A stretch of 12,460 bases of DNA from contig JANQST010000320.1 of assembly GCA_028279155.1 (NCBI GenBank), positions 1 to 12,460 on the forward strand, read 5' to 3'. The DNA is from Cyclobacteriaceae bacterium. GTDB lineage: Bacteria; Bacteroidota; Bacteroidia; Cytophagales; Cyclobacteriaceae. Below are positions 1 to 7,778 of this stretch, in pieces. Within the stretch, counting starts at the first letter, position 1. Each line of letters starts with the position of its first letter. A model generated the notes under the pieces. That model was given only the letters and a program-made list of their open reading frames with translations. It was not told where the DNA came from and did no database searches. Both the position numbers and the translations under genes were made by a program.

Positions 1-4
1 TTAA

Positions 5-1135
5 TCAATCATCTGCCGACTCGAACATGTCGAGTTCAAGAGCAGGAATGATTCTGCAAGCATTTTTGTAATACACTTTCTTCAACACTTCATCTGAAAG
101 GCCTAGACCGTACATTCTCCAAAAAGCGTGGTATTTCTTGTAATAAGGGAAGTACTCATCTTCGGACTCTAGTACTCTGAAGTAAGTGTAAAACTCTTCT
201 TTGTTGTAGGCATCTTTTGCGAATAGGATCCGGTCCTGGTATTCCTCAAAAAATGCTTTTGCTCTACGTGGCTGTCTTCCAAACTCTGCAATTACAGCTC
301 CAATGCCAAAATTCACATTCGGATATGTATCCAAATGTTCGCTCGCTTTATCCAAGTTATTGGCCATCCAACCCATGTGTGCATTGATAAAGGTGGTCTT
401 TGGATGTTTTTTGAAAACATTGTGCTGCTCCGCGATGATCTGCTCAAATGGCGCTGGATCCGTTGCGGATCTCTTCCTTCCGGGTCTGAGCTTCAACTCA
501 AGCCACCGCTCATTGTTGGCATTCATTGGAGACCAAAAAGGCGCTGGATCTGCGGCATGTATAATTACCGGAATTCCCAACTTCCCGCATTCAGCCCATA
601 CCGGATCAATTCGAGGGTCGTCGATGGCTACTCGATTTCCATCAATGTCTCTATTTCTTAGCCCTAAACTTTTATAAATTTTTAATCCTGTGGCTCCATT
701 CTTTACATCCTCTCTTAGTTGTCTTACAGCCTCTTTGGACCATCCTTTCTCACCAATATTTTTAAATGAAACATTCGTAAACACTACTATTCTGTCAGGC
801 GCTTCACCTTCTACCCTTCTGACCATCCCGGCCAGGTATTCTTGAGAACCGATATCTCCTGCAGCCCGATCAAAGCCCCGACCACTCAGATTTACCATCG
901 CCCGCATGTTGATCTCATCCATCTCCTCAACCAGCCCTTCAATTCGTTCCTTTGTTAAGTTCCACTGATGACTGTGTACATCTACAAAAGGGAATCTGGC
1001 TCTTTTTACTGGATTCTCTGGAACAACCAGTGTAGACTCAGGATTATAATCCTCAAAGCTTACATTCGGCTCTATTTCCTGAGCTAGAAGTTGAAAAGAA
1101 AAGATAACGGCAACTAAAAGAGTAGAATATTTCAT
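5..1135 (-). CDS. Secreted TIM-barrel amidohydrolase (Amidohydro_2-like)
   Basis: Predicted metal-dependent hydrolase of the amidohydrolase superfamily; the substrate cannot be told from sequence. The 376-residue protein starts with a clear signal peptide (hydrophobic residues about 3-18, cleavage after LLA before QE), so it acts in the periplasm or outside. Visible superfamily landmarks are the HxH pair in DVHSHQ (H54, H56), K152 in GLKIYK, H193 in VIIHAAD, H253 in INAHMG and D308 in LFAKDAY, a complete set of candidate metal and catalytic residues. I chose the ATG at 1135. A longer reading begins with TTG at 1153 but only adds six residues before the signal peptide. It ends with TGA and is divergent from the dCMP deaminase gene across 97 bases. 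Family assignment is confident; the specific reaction is unknown. Confidence 0.85.
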   Translation of the reverse strand: MKYSTLLVAVIFSFQLLAQEIEPNVSFEDYNPESTLVVPENPVKRARFPFVDVHSHQWNLTKERIEGLVEEMDEINMRAMVNLSGRGFDRAAGDIGSQEYLAGMVRRVEGEAPDRIVVFTNVSFKNIGEKGWSKEAVRQLREDVKNGATGLKIYKSLGLRNRDIDGNRVAIDDPRIDPVWAECGKLGIPVIIHAADPAPFWSPMNANNERWLELKLRPGRKRSATDPAPFEQIIAEQHNVFKKHPKTTFINAHMGWMANNLDKASEHLDTYPNVNFGIGAVIAEFGRQPRRAKAFFEEYQDRILFAKDAYNKEEFYTYFRVLESEDEYFPYYKKYHAFWRMYGLGLSDEVLKKVYYKNACRIIPALELDMFESADD

Positions 1136-1189
1136 TGTGTTATTTTTCTGCAATTATACGATTCTCTTTTCTTATATGTTCATTCATTA

Positions 1190-1228
1190 TTGTTCATTGG
1201 TATTCAACAGTGAAGCATGGTAATTTCG
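1190..1228 (+). promoter_or_regulatory. Possible promoter of the dCMP deaminase gene
   Basis: TAATTTCG at 1221-1228 differs at one base from the Bacteroidetes -7 consensus TAnnTTTG, and a TTG at 1197-1199 lies 21 bases upstream, an acceptable spacing for the -33 element. Transcription would start at or very near the ATG at 1233, implying a leaderless or nearly leaderless mRNA. The match is short and degenerate, so this is a weak prediction. Confidence 0.3.
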
Positions 1229-1232
1229 CATC

Positions 1233-1715
1233 ATGGATCGACCGGAATTTGATGATATATACATGGAATTGGCAGTCAATCTTGCCAAAAGATCTCATTG
1301 TATAAAGCGACATGTAGGTGCAGTTCTAACAAAAGACACCAGGATCATCTCCATTGGCTACAATGGTCCACCTTCAGGAACTCATAATTGCGATGATGAG
1401 TGGCCGGAACAGGGATGCCCACGAGATTCAAAAGGTGGATGTTCACTTGCTATTCATGCAGAACAGAATGCGATTCTGTATGCTGTAAAAAACAAGACTT
1501 CTGTTGAAGGTGCAACTCTTTACGTGACACTTTCACCTTGTCTTGCATGCTCGCGAATCATTTACTCCATGGGTATTGAAAAGGTAATCTATCTTAAATC
1601 CTATGCAGAATACAAGGGGCTTTCGAGCGATGAAGGAGTAGACTTTCTTAAGAAATTCGGGGTTTCCGTTGAAAAGTATGAAGGGAGTCTTGAAAATGTG
1701 ACCGAACTCGTCTGA
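1233..1715 (+). CDS. dCMP deaminase (deoxycytidylate deaminase)
   Basis: Cytosolic zinc enzyme that deaminates dCMP to dUMP, feeding thymidylate synthesis. The 160-residue length is typical of bacterial ComEB-type dCMP deaminases. The zinc-dependent deaminase signature is intact: H75-A-E77 (zinc ligand and catalytic glutamate) and P102-C103-x-x-C106 (two cysteine ligands). The stretch GYNGPPSGTHNC (residues 42-53) is characteristic of dCMP deaminases rather than cytidine or tRNA adenosine deaminases. The ATG at 1233 gives a family-like N-terminus. No clear Shine-Dalgarno sequence precedes it; instead a near -7 promoter element ends four bases before the ATG. The phosphatase gene follows 61 bases downstream on the same strand, so co-transcription is possible although the functions are not obviously linked. 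Confidence 0.93.
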   Translation: MDRPEFDDIYMELAVNLAKRSHCIKRHVGAVLTKDTRIISIGYNGPPSGTHNCDDEWPEQGCPRDSKGGCSLAIHAEQNAILYAVKNKTSVEGATLYVTLSPCLACSRIIYSMGIEKVIYLKSYAEYKGLSSDEGVDFLKKFGVSVEKYEGSLENVTELV

Positions 1716-1776
1716 GTTTGAATTTAGTGAAGTATCCGATTCTCTTAAAAGTAGTAGTTTATAAATAATTCAGATC

Positions 1777-2802
1777 ATGCGTTACCTAACCTATTTAAGC
1801 TTAATCATTGCCGTTTCTTGCAGCCAACCAAAAAAGCAGCAAGCCACTGAAGAAAAAGAGCATTTCATTCAGACAATCGCCTTCGGTTCCTGTAGCAGAC
1901 AGGATAAGGTTGAAGATCAATTGTGGAAAGAGGTAGTAGCCGAAAATCCAAACATTTGGATATGGCTGGGTGATAACATCTATGCGGATACCGAAGACAT
2001 GGCGAAAATGAAGGCTGATTATGACCTTCAAAAATCACATCCCGATTACCAAGCGCTGTTGAAGCAATCCAGTGTCATAGGTACATGGGACGATCATGAT
2101 TTTGGAGGGAATGATCTTGGAAAGGAATACCCAATGAAAGATGAAAGTCGAGATCTGCTCTTTGACTTTTTGGATGTTGATCAAAAGAATGAAGCCTGGA
2201 ACAGAAAAGGAGCCTATCAATCATATCGTTATGGCTCCAATGGAAAGACTGTAAAAATCATTTTGCTTGATGTACGCTACTTCAGGGATTCCTTACTCTG
2301 GACAATGAATCCAAAGACAGCCCAAGTGAATATGGATGGAGATATTCTAGGAGAAGAACAATGGAGCTGGTTAGAAGAAGAACTTTCCGACAAAGAAGCA
2401 GATCTTATTCTTATTGCCTCAGGCATCCAGGTTTTGGCCAAAGATCATCGTTTTGAAAAATGGGCAAATTTCCCAAAAGCAAAAACACGCTTATTTAATC
2501 TCATCAAAGAAAACGTTAATGTTCCGTTGGCCTTCATGACCGGAGATCGTCATATTTCCGAGGTTTCAAAATTTGATTTGGAAGGCTATAAATTTCCATT
2601 ATATGACTTTACATCAAGCAGTTTAACCACACCTTGGGGTGAACAATCCGAAGACCCAAATGAATTAAGAATTGGTCCTACTATTTACCCGGTAAATTTT
2701 GCTGTAATGAAGGTAAATTGGGCCAATTCAAAACCCGCTTTACAACTTAAATTTGTTGGGAAAGAAAGCGAGGTTTTGCACGATTTTTCTGTCGATTACT
2801 AA
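1777..2802 (+). CDS. PhoD-like metallophosphatase lipoprotein
   Basis: Member of the PhoD-like alkaline phosphatase/phosphodiesterase family, expected to hydrolyse phosphate esters outside the cytoplasm using metal ions. The 341-residue protein begins with a lipoprotein-type signal (hydrophobic residues 3-14, then AVSC with candidate lipidated C15), so it is probably anchored to a membrane. Family motifs in order: FGSCSRQ with conserved C39, WLGDNIYAD (D66, N67), GTWDDHDFGGND (D105, D106, H107, D108), LLDVRYFRD (residues 164-171), GEEQWSWLEEEL (192-203) and MTGDRHISE (G256, D257, H259). Together these supply the metal-binding residues of the metallophosphoesterase fold. The length is shorter than classical Bacillus PhoD but normal for the compact PhoD-like proteins common in Bacteroidetes. 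It is preceded by the dCMP deaminase gene and followed by a palindromic stem-loop. The true substrate (phosphomonoester, diester or phospholipid) is unknown. Confidence 0.88.
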   Translation: MRYLTYLSLIIAVSCSQPKKQQATEEKEHFIQTIAFGSCSRQDKVEDQLWKEVVAENPNIWIWLGDNIYADTEDMAKMKADYDLQKSHPDYQALLKQSSVIGTWDDHDFGGNDLGKEYPMKDESRDLLFDFLDVDQKNEAWNRKGAYQSYRYGSNGKTVKIILLDVRYFRDSLLWTMNPKTAQVNMDGDILGEEQWSWLEEELSDKEADLILIASGIQVLAKDHRFEKWANFPKAKTRLFNLIKENVNVPLAFMTGDRHISEVSKFDLEGYKFPLYDFTSSSLTTPWGEQSEDPNELRIGPTIYPVNFAVMKVNWANSKPALQLKFVGKESEVLHDFSVDY

Positions 2803-2830
2803 GATTTTTCCATTGGGGAATAAAAATCTT
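2801..2830. terminator. Palindromic stem-loop after the phosphatase gene
   Basis: Perfect 9-base inverted repeat, AAGATTTTT at 2801-2809 and AAAAATCTT at 2822-2830, with a 12-base loop. The first base overlaps the last base of the TAA stop. The position suits a transcription terminator or a 3'-end stabilising hairpin. However, the stem is AT-rich and no T-run follows on the plus strand, so intrinsic termination is uncertain. Confidence 0.35.
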
Positions 2831-3040
2831 CTGTTGTTCATCGACAAGAGGGTTAATCTCATGAAAAGAATTTCGATCTTTTAACGAAATAGAAGTTACC
2901 AAAAGGCTGTTTTTCGTATTAAAATAGGAAGAGTTAGTTATGTTTTTTGTTTAAGTGCAATGGTATACCAAATGTCTACTTATTTTCTTAATCCTTTAGC
3001 AGTGAGATCGCTATCATTGTACTTACATTATTACCAGTGA
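2831..3040 (+). other. Intergenic region with 26-codon micro-ORF
   Basis: About 210 bases lie between the phosphatase stem-loop and the thioredoxin-like gene. No recognised RNA gene and no convincing TAnnTTTG promoter were found. A 26-codon ORF runs from ATG at 2960 to TGA at 3038-3040. Its stop is directly followed, in the same frame, by the ATG at 3041 of the next gene. The product would be MVYQMSTYFLNPLAVRSLSL followed by YLHYYQ. A 7-codon ORF (MKRISIF) begins at 2861. Either may be chance, or the longer one may be a leader peptide coupled to the downstream gene. Confidence 0.25.
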
Positions 3041-3952
3041 ATGGGGAATTTCTTTAAAAGAACAGGACTTACTATTTTCTGCATTCTGCTTTTATCCAGG
3101 TTAACTCATGCCCAAGGGTACAATGAGGATTTCTGGAATAATCCGAATGTTATCTGGAAAACCTATACCGGTACCATAATAACTGCTGCATTCGCAAAAA
3201 AAATGCACACACAAGGGAACTATGAAATCATGGAGCGGGATCTGCGAGGTGGACGCAAAGAAGTCAAAATGGTCCCCCCGGAAAAGAAGGTAAAAAGAGC
3301 TCCGAGAGGTTTTAATTGGAATGCCCCCAATCTTGTCATCAAAGATGATGCTGGAGAAGTCCTACCAGATGGAATGCATCGGCTCCTCCTAAGACAAAAA
3401 ACAATTAAATGGCGTGCGGACACACTAAGTGACAACTCCATTGAAGTTGTGTTCAATCTCAATTCATCTAAACCATGGAAGTCTGCCTGGGCAGAATCCA
3501 ATATTGAATATGTTAGAGAATGGGTAGACCGATGGAAAGGTAAGCAACTTCCCAATTTTAGCTTTAAAGATTTGGATGATCGAACTGTCGATAACAAAAG
3601 TGTAGAAGGTCAATTTCTGGTTCTTAATTTCTGGAATTCAAAATGTGTCAACTGTTCCAAGGAGATCAGGCAATTGAATAAGATGACTCAGGCATTTTTT
3701 GATCAAAAAGTCACATTTCTTGCTCCAAATTTTGAGCAATCTGGAACTGTCCGGATGTTTCTGGAAGAACACAATTTCTACTACAAAGTGCTACCAAATG
3801 CTCAGTCACTGATCGCTGATTTAGGACTTGAATATTTCCCGACTCATATGATTGTGGACAAAAGCGGAAAAATCCTCGATATCAATGTCGGAGGTACTTA
3901 TAACATCGGGGAGGAAATTGGAAAAAAACTCAGTTGGTTACTGAGTGAATAA
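3041..3952 (+). CDS. Exported TlpA/thioredoxin-like protein
   Basis: Probable periplasmic thiol-disulfide protein of 303 residues. Residues 1-25 form a signal peptide (positive start NFFKR, hydrophobic core, cleavage around THAQ), so the protein acts outside the cytoplasm. The C-terminal domain (about 167-303) looks like a TlpA/AhpC-TSA thioredoxin fold: LPNFSFKDLDD, then VLNFWNSKCVNC with the redox pair C202-x-x-C205, and the cis-proline segment YFPTHM (P267) followed by IVDKSGKI. Residues about 27-165 form an N-terminal region I cannot assign. It is rich in Lys and Arg (KEVKMVPPEKKVKRAPRG) and Trp, and resembles no thioredoxin. The ATG at 3041 fits the signal peptide and is directly preceded by an in-frame TGA, so the protein cannot extend further. 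It converges with the beta-barrel gene, with 39 bases between the stops. Client proteins are unknown; it could reduce disulfides or serve in cytochrome maturation. Confidence 0.8.
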   Translation: MGNFFKRTGLTIFCILLLSRLTHAQGYNEDFWNNPNVIWKTYTGTIITAAFAKKMHTQGNYEIMERDLRGGRKEVKMVPPEKKVKRAPRGFNWNAPNLVIKDDAGEVLPDGMHRLLLRQKTIKWRADTLSDNSIEVVFNLNSSKPWKSAWAESNIEYVREWVDRWKGKQLPNFSFKDLDDRTVDNKSVEGQFLVLNFWNSKCVNCSKEIRQLNKMTQAFFDQKVTFLAPNFEQSGTVRMFLEEHNFYYKVLPNAQSLIADLGLEYFPTHMIVDKSGKILDINVGGTYNIGEEIGKKLSWLLSE

Positions 3953-3980
3953 TCAAGTAGTTAAACGTTGATCACTGAAA

Positions 3981-4009
3981 GAAGGGGAAAATTAGAAATC
4001 TCCCCCTTC
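3981..4009. terminator. Possible bidirectional terminator hairpin
   Basis: Inverted repeat GAAGGGG (3981-3987) and CCCCTTC (4003-4009) with a 15-base loop, lying between two convergent genes and reaching into the last codons of the beta-barrel gene. The stem is GC-rich enough to be stable. No strong T-run follows on either strand, so the call is tentative. Confidence 0.3.
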
Positions 4010-6466
4010 AAAATCACCCTCTTCAAACTCTCTTCTTCTTCTTTCTCGTTGTTTCTTTTGATTCAGGCGGTAAGTAAAGGATAGCTGTGTGGTTCTGGAT
4101 CTCCACTGGAAGGTGCTAACTTCTTGAAAGCCCGGATTAAATGTTTCTCCTCTGTATTTTCGATTATTCAAAAGGTCTCTAACGCTCAAAGAGATCGTCC
4201 CATTTTTCTTCATCACATCCCTGGAGAATCCAAGGTCAATTGATGTAATGGAGAATCGCTTTCCCTGCACAGTGTTTCTTGGTGCTCGGTAGCTAACATT
4301 TATCTGGGCGTCAAACCAGTTCTTCAACTTCAAATTGTTACTCAACCTTGAGGTTAGTGAAGTAGCAGTAGCTGAATTGAAGGTAGTTATTTCATTCTCG
4401 AATGATACAGATCCTCCTGGTGTAAACGCTCGAAAGAAATTTACATTACCACTTACACGATACCATTTTGCAACATCTTTGGAAGCATTCATTTCAACTC
4501 CATAAGAGTCCTCCTTGGAAACATTGTATGGTCGTGTGGTTGTTATTCCTTCATCATCCGTTGATCTTAAGCGCTGAGTAATTCCCTCTGAATAACGATA
4601 GTAAACCCCCACATAAAATGAAGAGCTTCTGTTATTCATCAAATAGCCTGTTTCGTAAGAATCGGTAAAAACTGGTTGCAACAGTGGATTGCCAACAAAC
4701 AGGTTCCGGCTATCTGAGATTGAGAAAAATGGGTTCAAAAATCTTCCCCTTGGCCTTCTAATCCTTCTGCTGTAGCTGGCTTGAACCGAATGTTTTTCAT
4801 TTAATTGGTAGGTCAAGAAAGTACTTGGGAAAAAATTGTGGTATTTCTGAACATTCCGCTGATCCTGGGTTTTTTGAAATGTTGTAAGATTGGTGTCTTC
4901 ATACCGCAAACCAAGCTGCCACGACAACTTGTTGATTTTGTTACTCACAATTCCATAGACAGCAAATACTTTTTCCTCGTATTCAAAATCATTGGAAATA
5001 TTTGTGTCGACGGTATACACAACAGCATCATCACTCTCTTCAACTAAATAGTCATTTCCAACTAGCCGATCAGTGTATCTAAATCCGCCTTCCAATTTGC
5101 CGTCTTTTCCAAATGGATGTGTATAGTCCGATTGAAGCATCAGGCGTTCTTCTATCTCATCATTGTTCGAGCGCTGATACAGTCTTGGTATTTGATTTCC
5201 GAACGTTGTTCCGGTAGTCTCTACAAGATCCGAACCTTCAATTTCATTGTTGTTTTGGTATTGAATGTCTGCCGTCAATTTTTGACCTTTTCTCTTGAAA
5301 TTTCTCGTGTAGTTAATAGAGTATTCAAGGTTTTCGTCATCTTCCAACTCGTCATCCAATCGAAGCGTGATAGAGTCCTCATTGGTGGTTAGATAATTAT
5401 CAAAGTACTCTATTCGAGTGTCATTGTTTTCATCAGAAAAACGGTACAAAAACGCAAGTGTAATTGTACTCATCTCATTTAAGTAAAAATCCGCTCCAAA
5501 CCGAGTACTATAATTGATTCCTCCTCGGTTCATGTCCCTTGTTCGATCCGTTGTTCTTGTTACAGGGTCACCAAATTGTTGGAATGCATCTCCTGATCCA
5601 GGATTCCGACGATAGCTTATTCCGAAATTGGTAAAGAAATTCACCCAGTCTCTTCTGAAGTTCAGGTTAATTGACCCACCATGATTGGCAGGAACACCAG
5701 TGTTTATCTGGAAGCTTCCATTTATCCCTTTGGCTTTTTCTTTTTTCAGCACAATATTGATAATTCCGGCCAGCCCTTCTGCATCATACCTGGCAGATGG
5801 ATTGGTGATCACCTCCACTCGTTCAATCAGATTTCCATTCAATTGCCGAAGTGCATCATTGCTTGATAGCCCGACAAGGCCTGAAGGTTTTCCATCTATC
5901 AATATTCGGACATTCTCACTTCCTCGAAGGCTCACATTTCCTTCAACATCCACTTGTACCGAAGGCAAATTATCAAGGATATCAGTGGCACTCCCTCCAA
6001 GGTTACTCAAGTCTTTTCCGATATTGAAAACTTTCTTATCAAGCGTCAATTCCATCTGGGTACGTTCAGCTTGGACAACCACTTCTTCCAACATTCGCTG
6101 GTCCTGACGGACCTCAATTTTTCCAGCATCAAAAGTCGTGTTACCACGACCCAAATTCACATTAGGTACTGTAACATCCTCATACCCCATGAATTGAATT
6201 TTTAGGTAAAATCTTCCCGGACCAGATTCAATATTGAAAAATCCTTTATCATCTGAAATCCCCCCAGTTGCTAGCGTAGAATCTCTAACTCTAAATACAC
6301 TTACCGTAGCAAACTCAACCGGGGTGTTGGTACCTACTTCAATGAGTTTCCCGGTAATGGGAAAAGATGGCTGGGCACCATCTCTACTCCATTGCCGGTT
6401 CTGTCCATTAGTCAAATAACAAATGATTATTAAACAAAATAGAAATGCAAACTTCTTCCTGGACAT
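3992..6466 (-). CDS. Outer-membrane beta-barrel protein, TonB-receptor-like
   Basis: Large outer-membrane protein of 824 residues in the Bacteroidetes family with a carboxypeptidase-regulatory-like domain, a plug and a long barrel (OMP_b-brl_3 type). Residues 1-21 are a signal peptide (cleavage near TNGQ). Residues about 36-117 look like a CarboxypepD_reg-like beta-sandwich (ITGKLIEVGTNTPVEFATV, then KGFFNI and LKIQFMGYED). A TonB-box-like EEVVVQAER (127-135) precedes the plug at about 138-241 (ATDILDNLPSVQVD, VRILIDGKPSG, IERVEVITNPSARYDAEG). The rest is aromatic-rich alternating sequence typical of barrel strands, ending in a strand like LSFTYRLN. A 22-residue charged tail follows. Substrate import or a structural or sensing role cannot be resolved from sequence. 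The gene starts 52 bases after the histidine kinase stop and its start region resembles that of the response regulator, so it may be part of that regulon. There is no SusD partner beside it. Confidence 0.88.
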   Translation of the reverse strand: MSRKKFAFLFCLIIICYLTNGQNRQWSRDGAQPSFPITGKLIEVGTNTPVEFATVSVFRVRDSTLATGGISDDKGFFNIESGPGRFYLKIQFMGYEDVTVPNVNLGRGNTTFDAGKIEVRQDQRMLEEVVVQAERTQMELTLDKKVFNIGKDLSNLGGSATDILDNLPSVQVDVEGNVSLRGSENVRILIDGKPSGLVGLSSNDALRQLNGNLIERVEVITNPSARYDAEGLAGIINIVLKKEKAKGINGSFQINTGVPANHGGSINLNFRRDWVNFFTNFGISYRRNPGSGDAFQQFGDPVTRTTDRTRDMNRGGINYSTRFGADFYLNEMSTITLAFLYRFSDENNDTRIEYFDNYLTTNEDSITLRLDDELEDDENLEYSINYTRNFKRKGQKLTADIQYQNNNEIEGSDLVETTGTTFGNQIPRLYQRSNNDEIEERLMLQSDYTHPFGKDGKLEGGFRYTDRLVGNDYLVEESDDAVVYTVDTNISNDFEYEEKVFAVYGIVSNKINKLSWQLGLRYEDTNLTTFQKTQDQRNVQKYHNFFPSTFLTYQLNEKHSVQASYSRRIRRPRGRFLNPFFSISDSRNLFVGNPLLQPVFTDSYETGYLMNNRSSSFYVGVYYRYSEGITQRLRSTDDEGITTTRPYNVSKEDSYGVEMNASKDVAKWYRVSGNVNFFRAFTPGGSVSFENEITTFNSATATSLTSRLSNNLKLKNWFDAQINVSYRAPRNTVQGKRFSITSIDLGFSRDVMKKNGTISLSVRDLLNNRKYRGETFNPGFQEVSTFQWRSRTTQLSFTYRLNQKKQRERRRREFEEGDFEGGDF

Positions 6467-6505
6467 ACCGCAATGTTAGAGGGTGATTCTGATTAGATTT
6501 TGAAG
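6464..6505 (-). promoter_or_regulatory. Start-proximal motif of the beta-barrel gene, shared with the regulator gene
   Basis: On the minus strand TAACATTGCGGTATG ends in the ATG (6466-6464) and matches 13 of 15 bases of the equivalent sequence at the response regulator start. CTTCAAAAT (6505-6497) lies 18 bases upstream of TAAC and also recurs at the regulator gene. TAACATTG is one mismatch from TAnnTTTG, so a leaderless promoter is a rival reading to a regulator operator. Confidence 0.4.
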
Positions 6506-6518
6506 CAATTATGAGGAA

Positions 6519-7778
6519 TTAAGGATTTAATCCCACTTTCATACGATGTTGTTTGTTAGCCTGGGAATATTCAAGTCGGCAGGAATACAAATCGCATATT
6601 TTCTGCACAATGGCCAATCCCAATCCCAGCGAGGACGAAGATTGATTAGATTTCTTGAAACGCTGGAATAATTCATTCGGATCTCCTTCAAGATCGGGCC
6701 CTGAATTCACTACTTCCAGTGCTTCTTTTGTGAGAGAAATATGAATGGTGCCATCTTCCCAATTATGACGGATCGCATTGTTAATGAGGTTGGTCAAAAG
6801 CAATTCGCAAAGAACATCATCCATTTCAACAGATACTCCTGGCTCAATTTCAGTTGTTAATGTGATAGATTTCAGCTCAATTAACTCCTTAAACTCATTG
6901 AGCATTTTTTCAACTTCAGAAGAAAAGTCTAACGCTGATACTTTATCAAATTCTTTGTTTTCAATTCGAGTTAAAATAGAAAGTGAAGTACTTAGATTCT
7001 TTAGTCTGTTTAGGGTGTGTTGGGCAGAGCTAATTTGATTGATCTGCTCTTCGTCCAACTTGTTTGAGTCCATCATGACTTCCAGTTTTCCCTGGATGAT
7101 TGCAATCGGAGTCTGGAGCTCATGAGAAGCATTTTCAGAAAATTCCTTCAATGACTGGTAGTCCGACTTGACTTTCTCAGTCATTTCCTCCAGGAAGAAG
7201 TTTAGCCGTTTAAATTCTGCAATTCCAGTCTTTGGAAAGGAGATTTTTGAATCCTGATCCTTTATTGAAAATTTCTTGATCGCCTGGAGGGTTTGATTAA
7301 ACGGCCTGAGCATGTAGGTGGAAACGATAAATCCTACAACCACGACAGCCCCAAGTAAAATGAGATATATTTTCACGAGCGACTCTTCAAGGCCGTCCCT
7401 TATATCATCGGGTTCAATAATCACATCATACATAACCACCTGATAACTCCTCCCTTCTACATTTTTAATAGCATCAAGTTTGAGGTGTGGCTCCAGTCTT
7501 TCTAATTGCGCATGGATGACTAATGTATCACGGAATGATTTTCGCTCTTCTGTGAGGTTTTCCAATGGCACTACAACCAATTTGTTCATTCTAAGGGTAT
7601 CTGTAGGCTTTCTCCTCTCGATCATTCTTGTAACCCGATCCATCCGCTCATTCAAAAAATGTCGTTGCTCATCATTCACCTCGCGCATCATTACCCTAAA
7701 ACTGATTACTCCCCCAATCAGAAACACAATCAGAGATGCTAACGCAAACAGAAGGGTTACACGAATGACCAGGTTCAT
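6519..7778 (-). CDS. Sensor histidine kinase
   Basis: Membrane two-component sensor kinase of 419 residues. Two transmembrane segments are visible (about 7-29 and 135-157). They flank a periplasmic sensing region of roughly 105 residues with no family I recognise; a HAMP-like linker and coiled-coil segment (about 157-210) follow. The HisKA domain carries the H-box FSENASHELQTP with phospho-acceptor H219. The ATPase domain has an N-box (LLTNLINNAIRHN; N330, N333, N334) and a G2 box SLGLGLAIVQ (G385, G387). The G1 box is divergent: VVNSGPDL stands where D-x-G-x-G is usual, so an asparagine (N358) replaces the conserved aspartate. Similar NSG variants occur in Bacteroidetes kinases, so it is probably still active. 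Its ATG overlaps the regulator stop as ATGA (7775-7778), indicating translational coupling, and it should phosphorylate that regulator. The signal is unknown; the adjacent outer-membrane protein is a candidate partner or target. Confidence 0.93.
   Translation of the reverse strand: MNLVIRVTLLFALASLIVFLIGGVISFRVMMREVNDEQRHFLNERMDRVTRMIERRKPTDTLRMNKLVVVPLENLTEERKSFRDTLVIHAQLERLEPHLKLDAIKNVEGRSYQVVMYDVIIEPDDIRDGLEESLVKIYLILLGAVVVVGFIVSTYMLRPFNQTLQAIKKFSIKDQDSKISFPKTGIAEFKRLNFFLEEMTEKVKSDYQSLKEFSENASHELQTPIAIIQGKLEVMMDSNKLDEEQINQISSAQHTLNRLKNLSTSLSILTRIENKEFDKVSALDFSSEVEKMLNEFKELIELKSITLTTEIEPGVSVEMDDVLCELLLTNLINNAIRHNWEDGTIHISLTKEALEVVNSGPDLEGDPNELFQRFKKSNQSSSSLGLGLAIVQKICDLYSCRLEYSQANKQHRMKVGLNP

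Noticed and set aside
303..677. Plus-strand open frames opposite the first amidohydrolase
   Set aside because: The minus-strand protein has intact family motifs over the whole span; the antisense products have no coherent domain.
1136..1153. TTG start extending the first amidohydrolase by six residues
   Set aside because: The ATG at 1135 starts the signal peptide directly and needs no rare start codon.
5681..6205. Several plus-strand open frames opposite the beta-barrel gene
   Set aside because: They lie antisense to the plug and N-terminal domain, whose sequence is clearly coding; the overlapping frames are mutually exclusive shadows.
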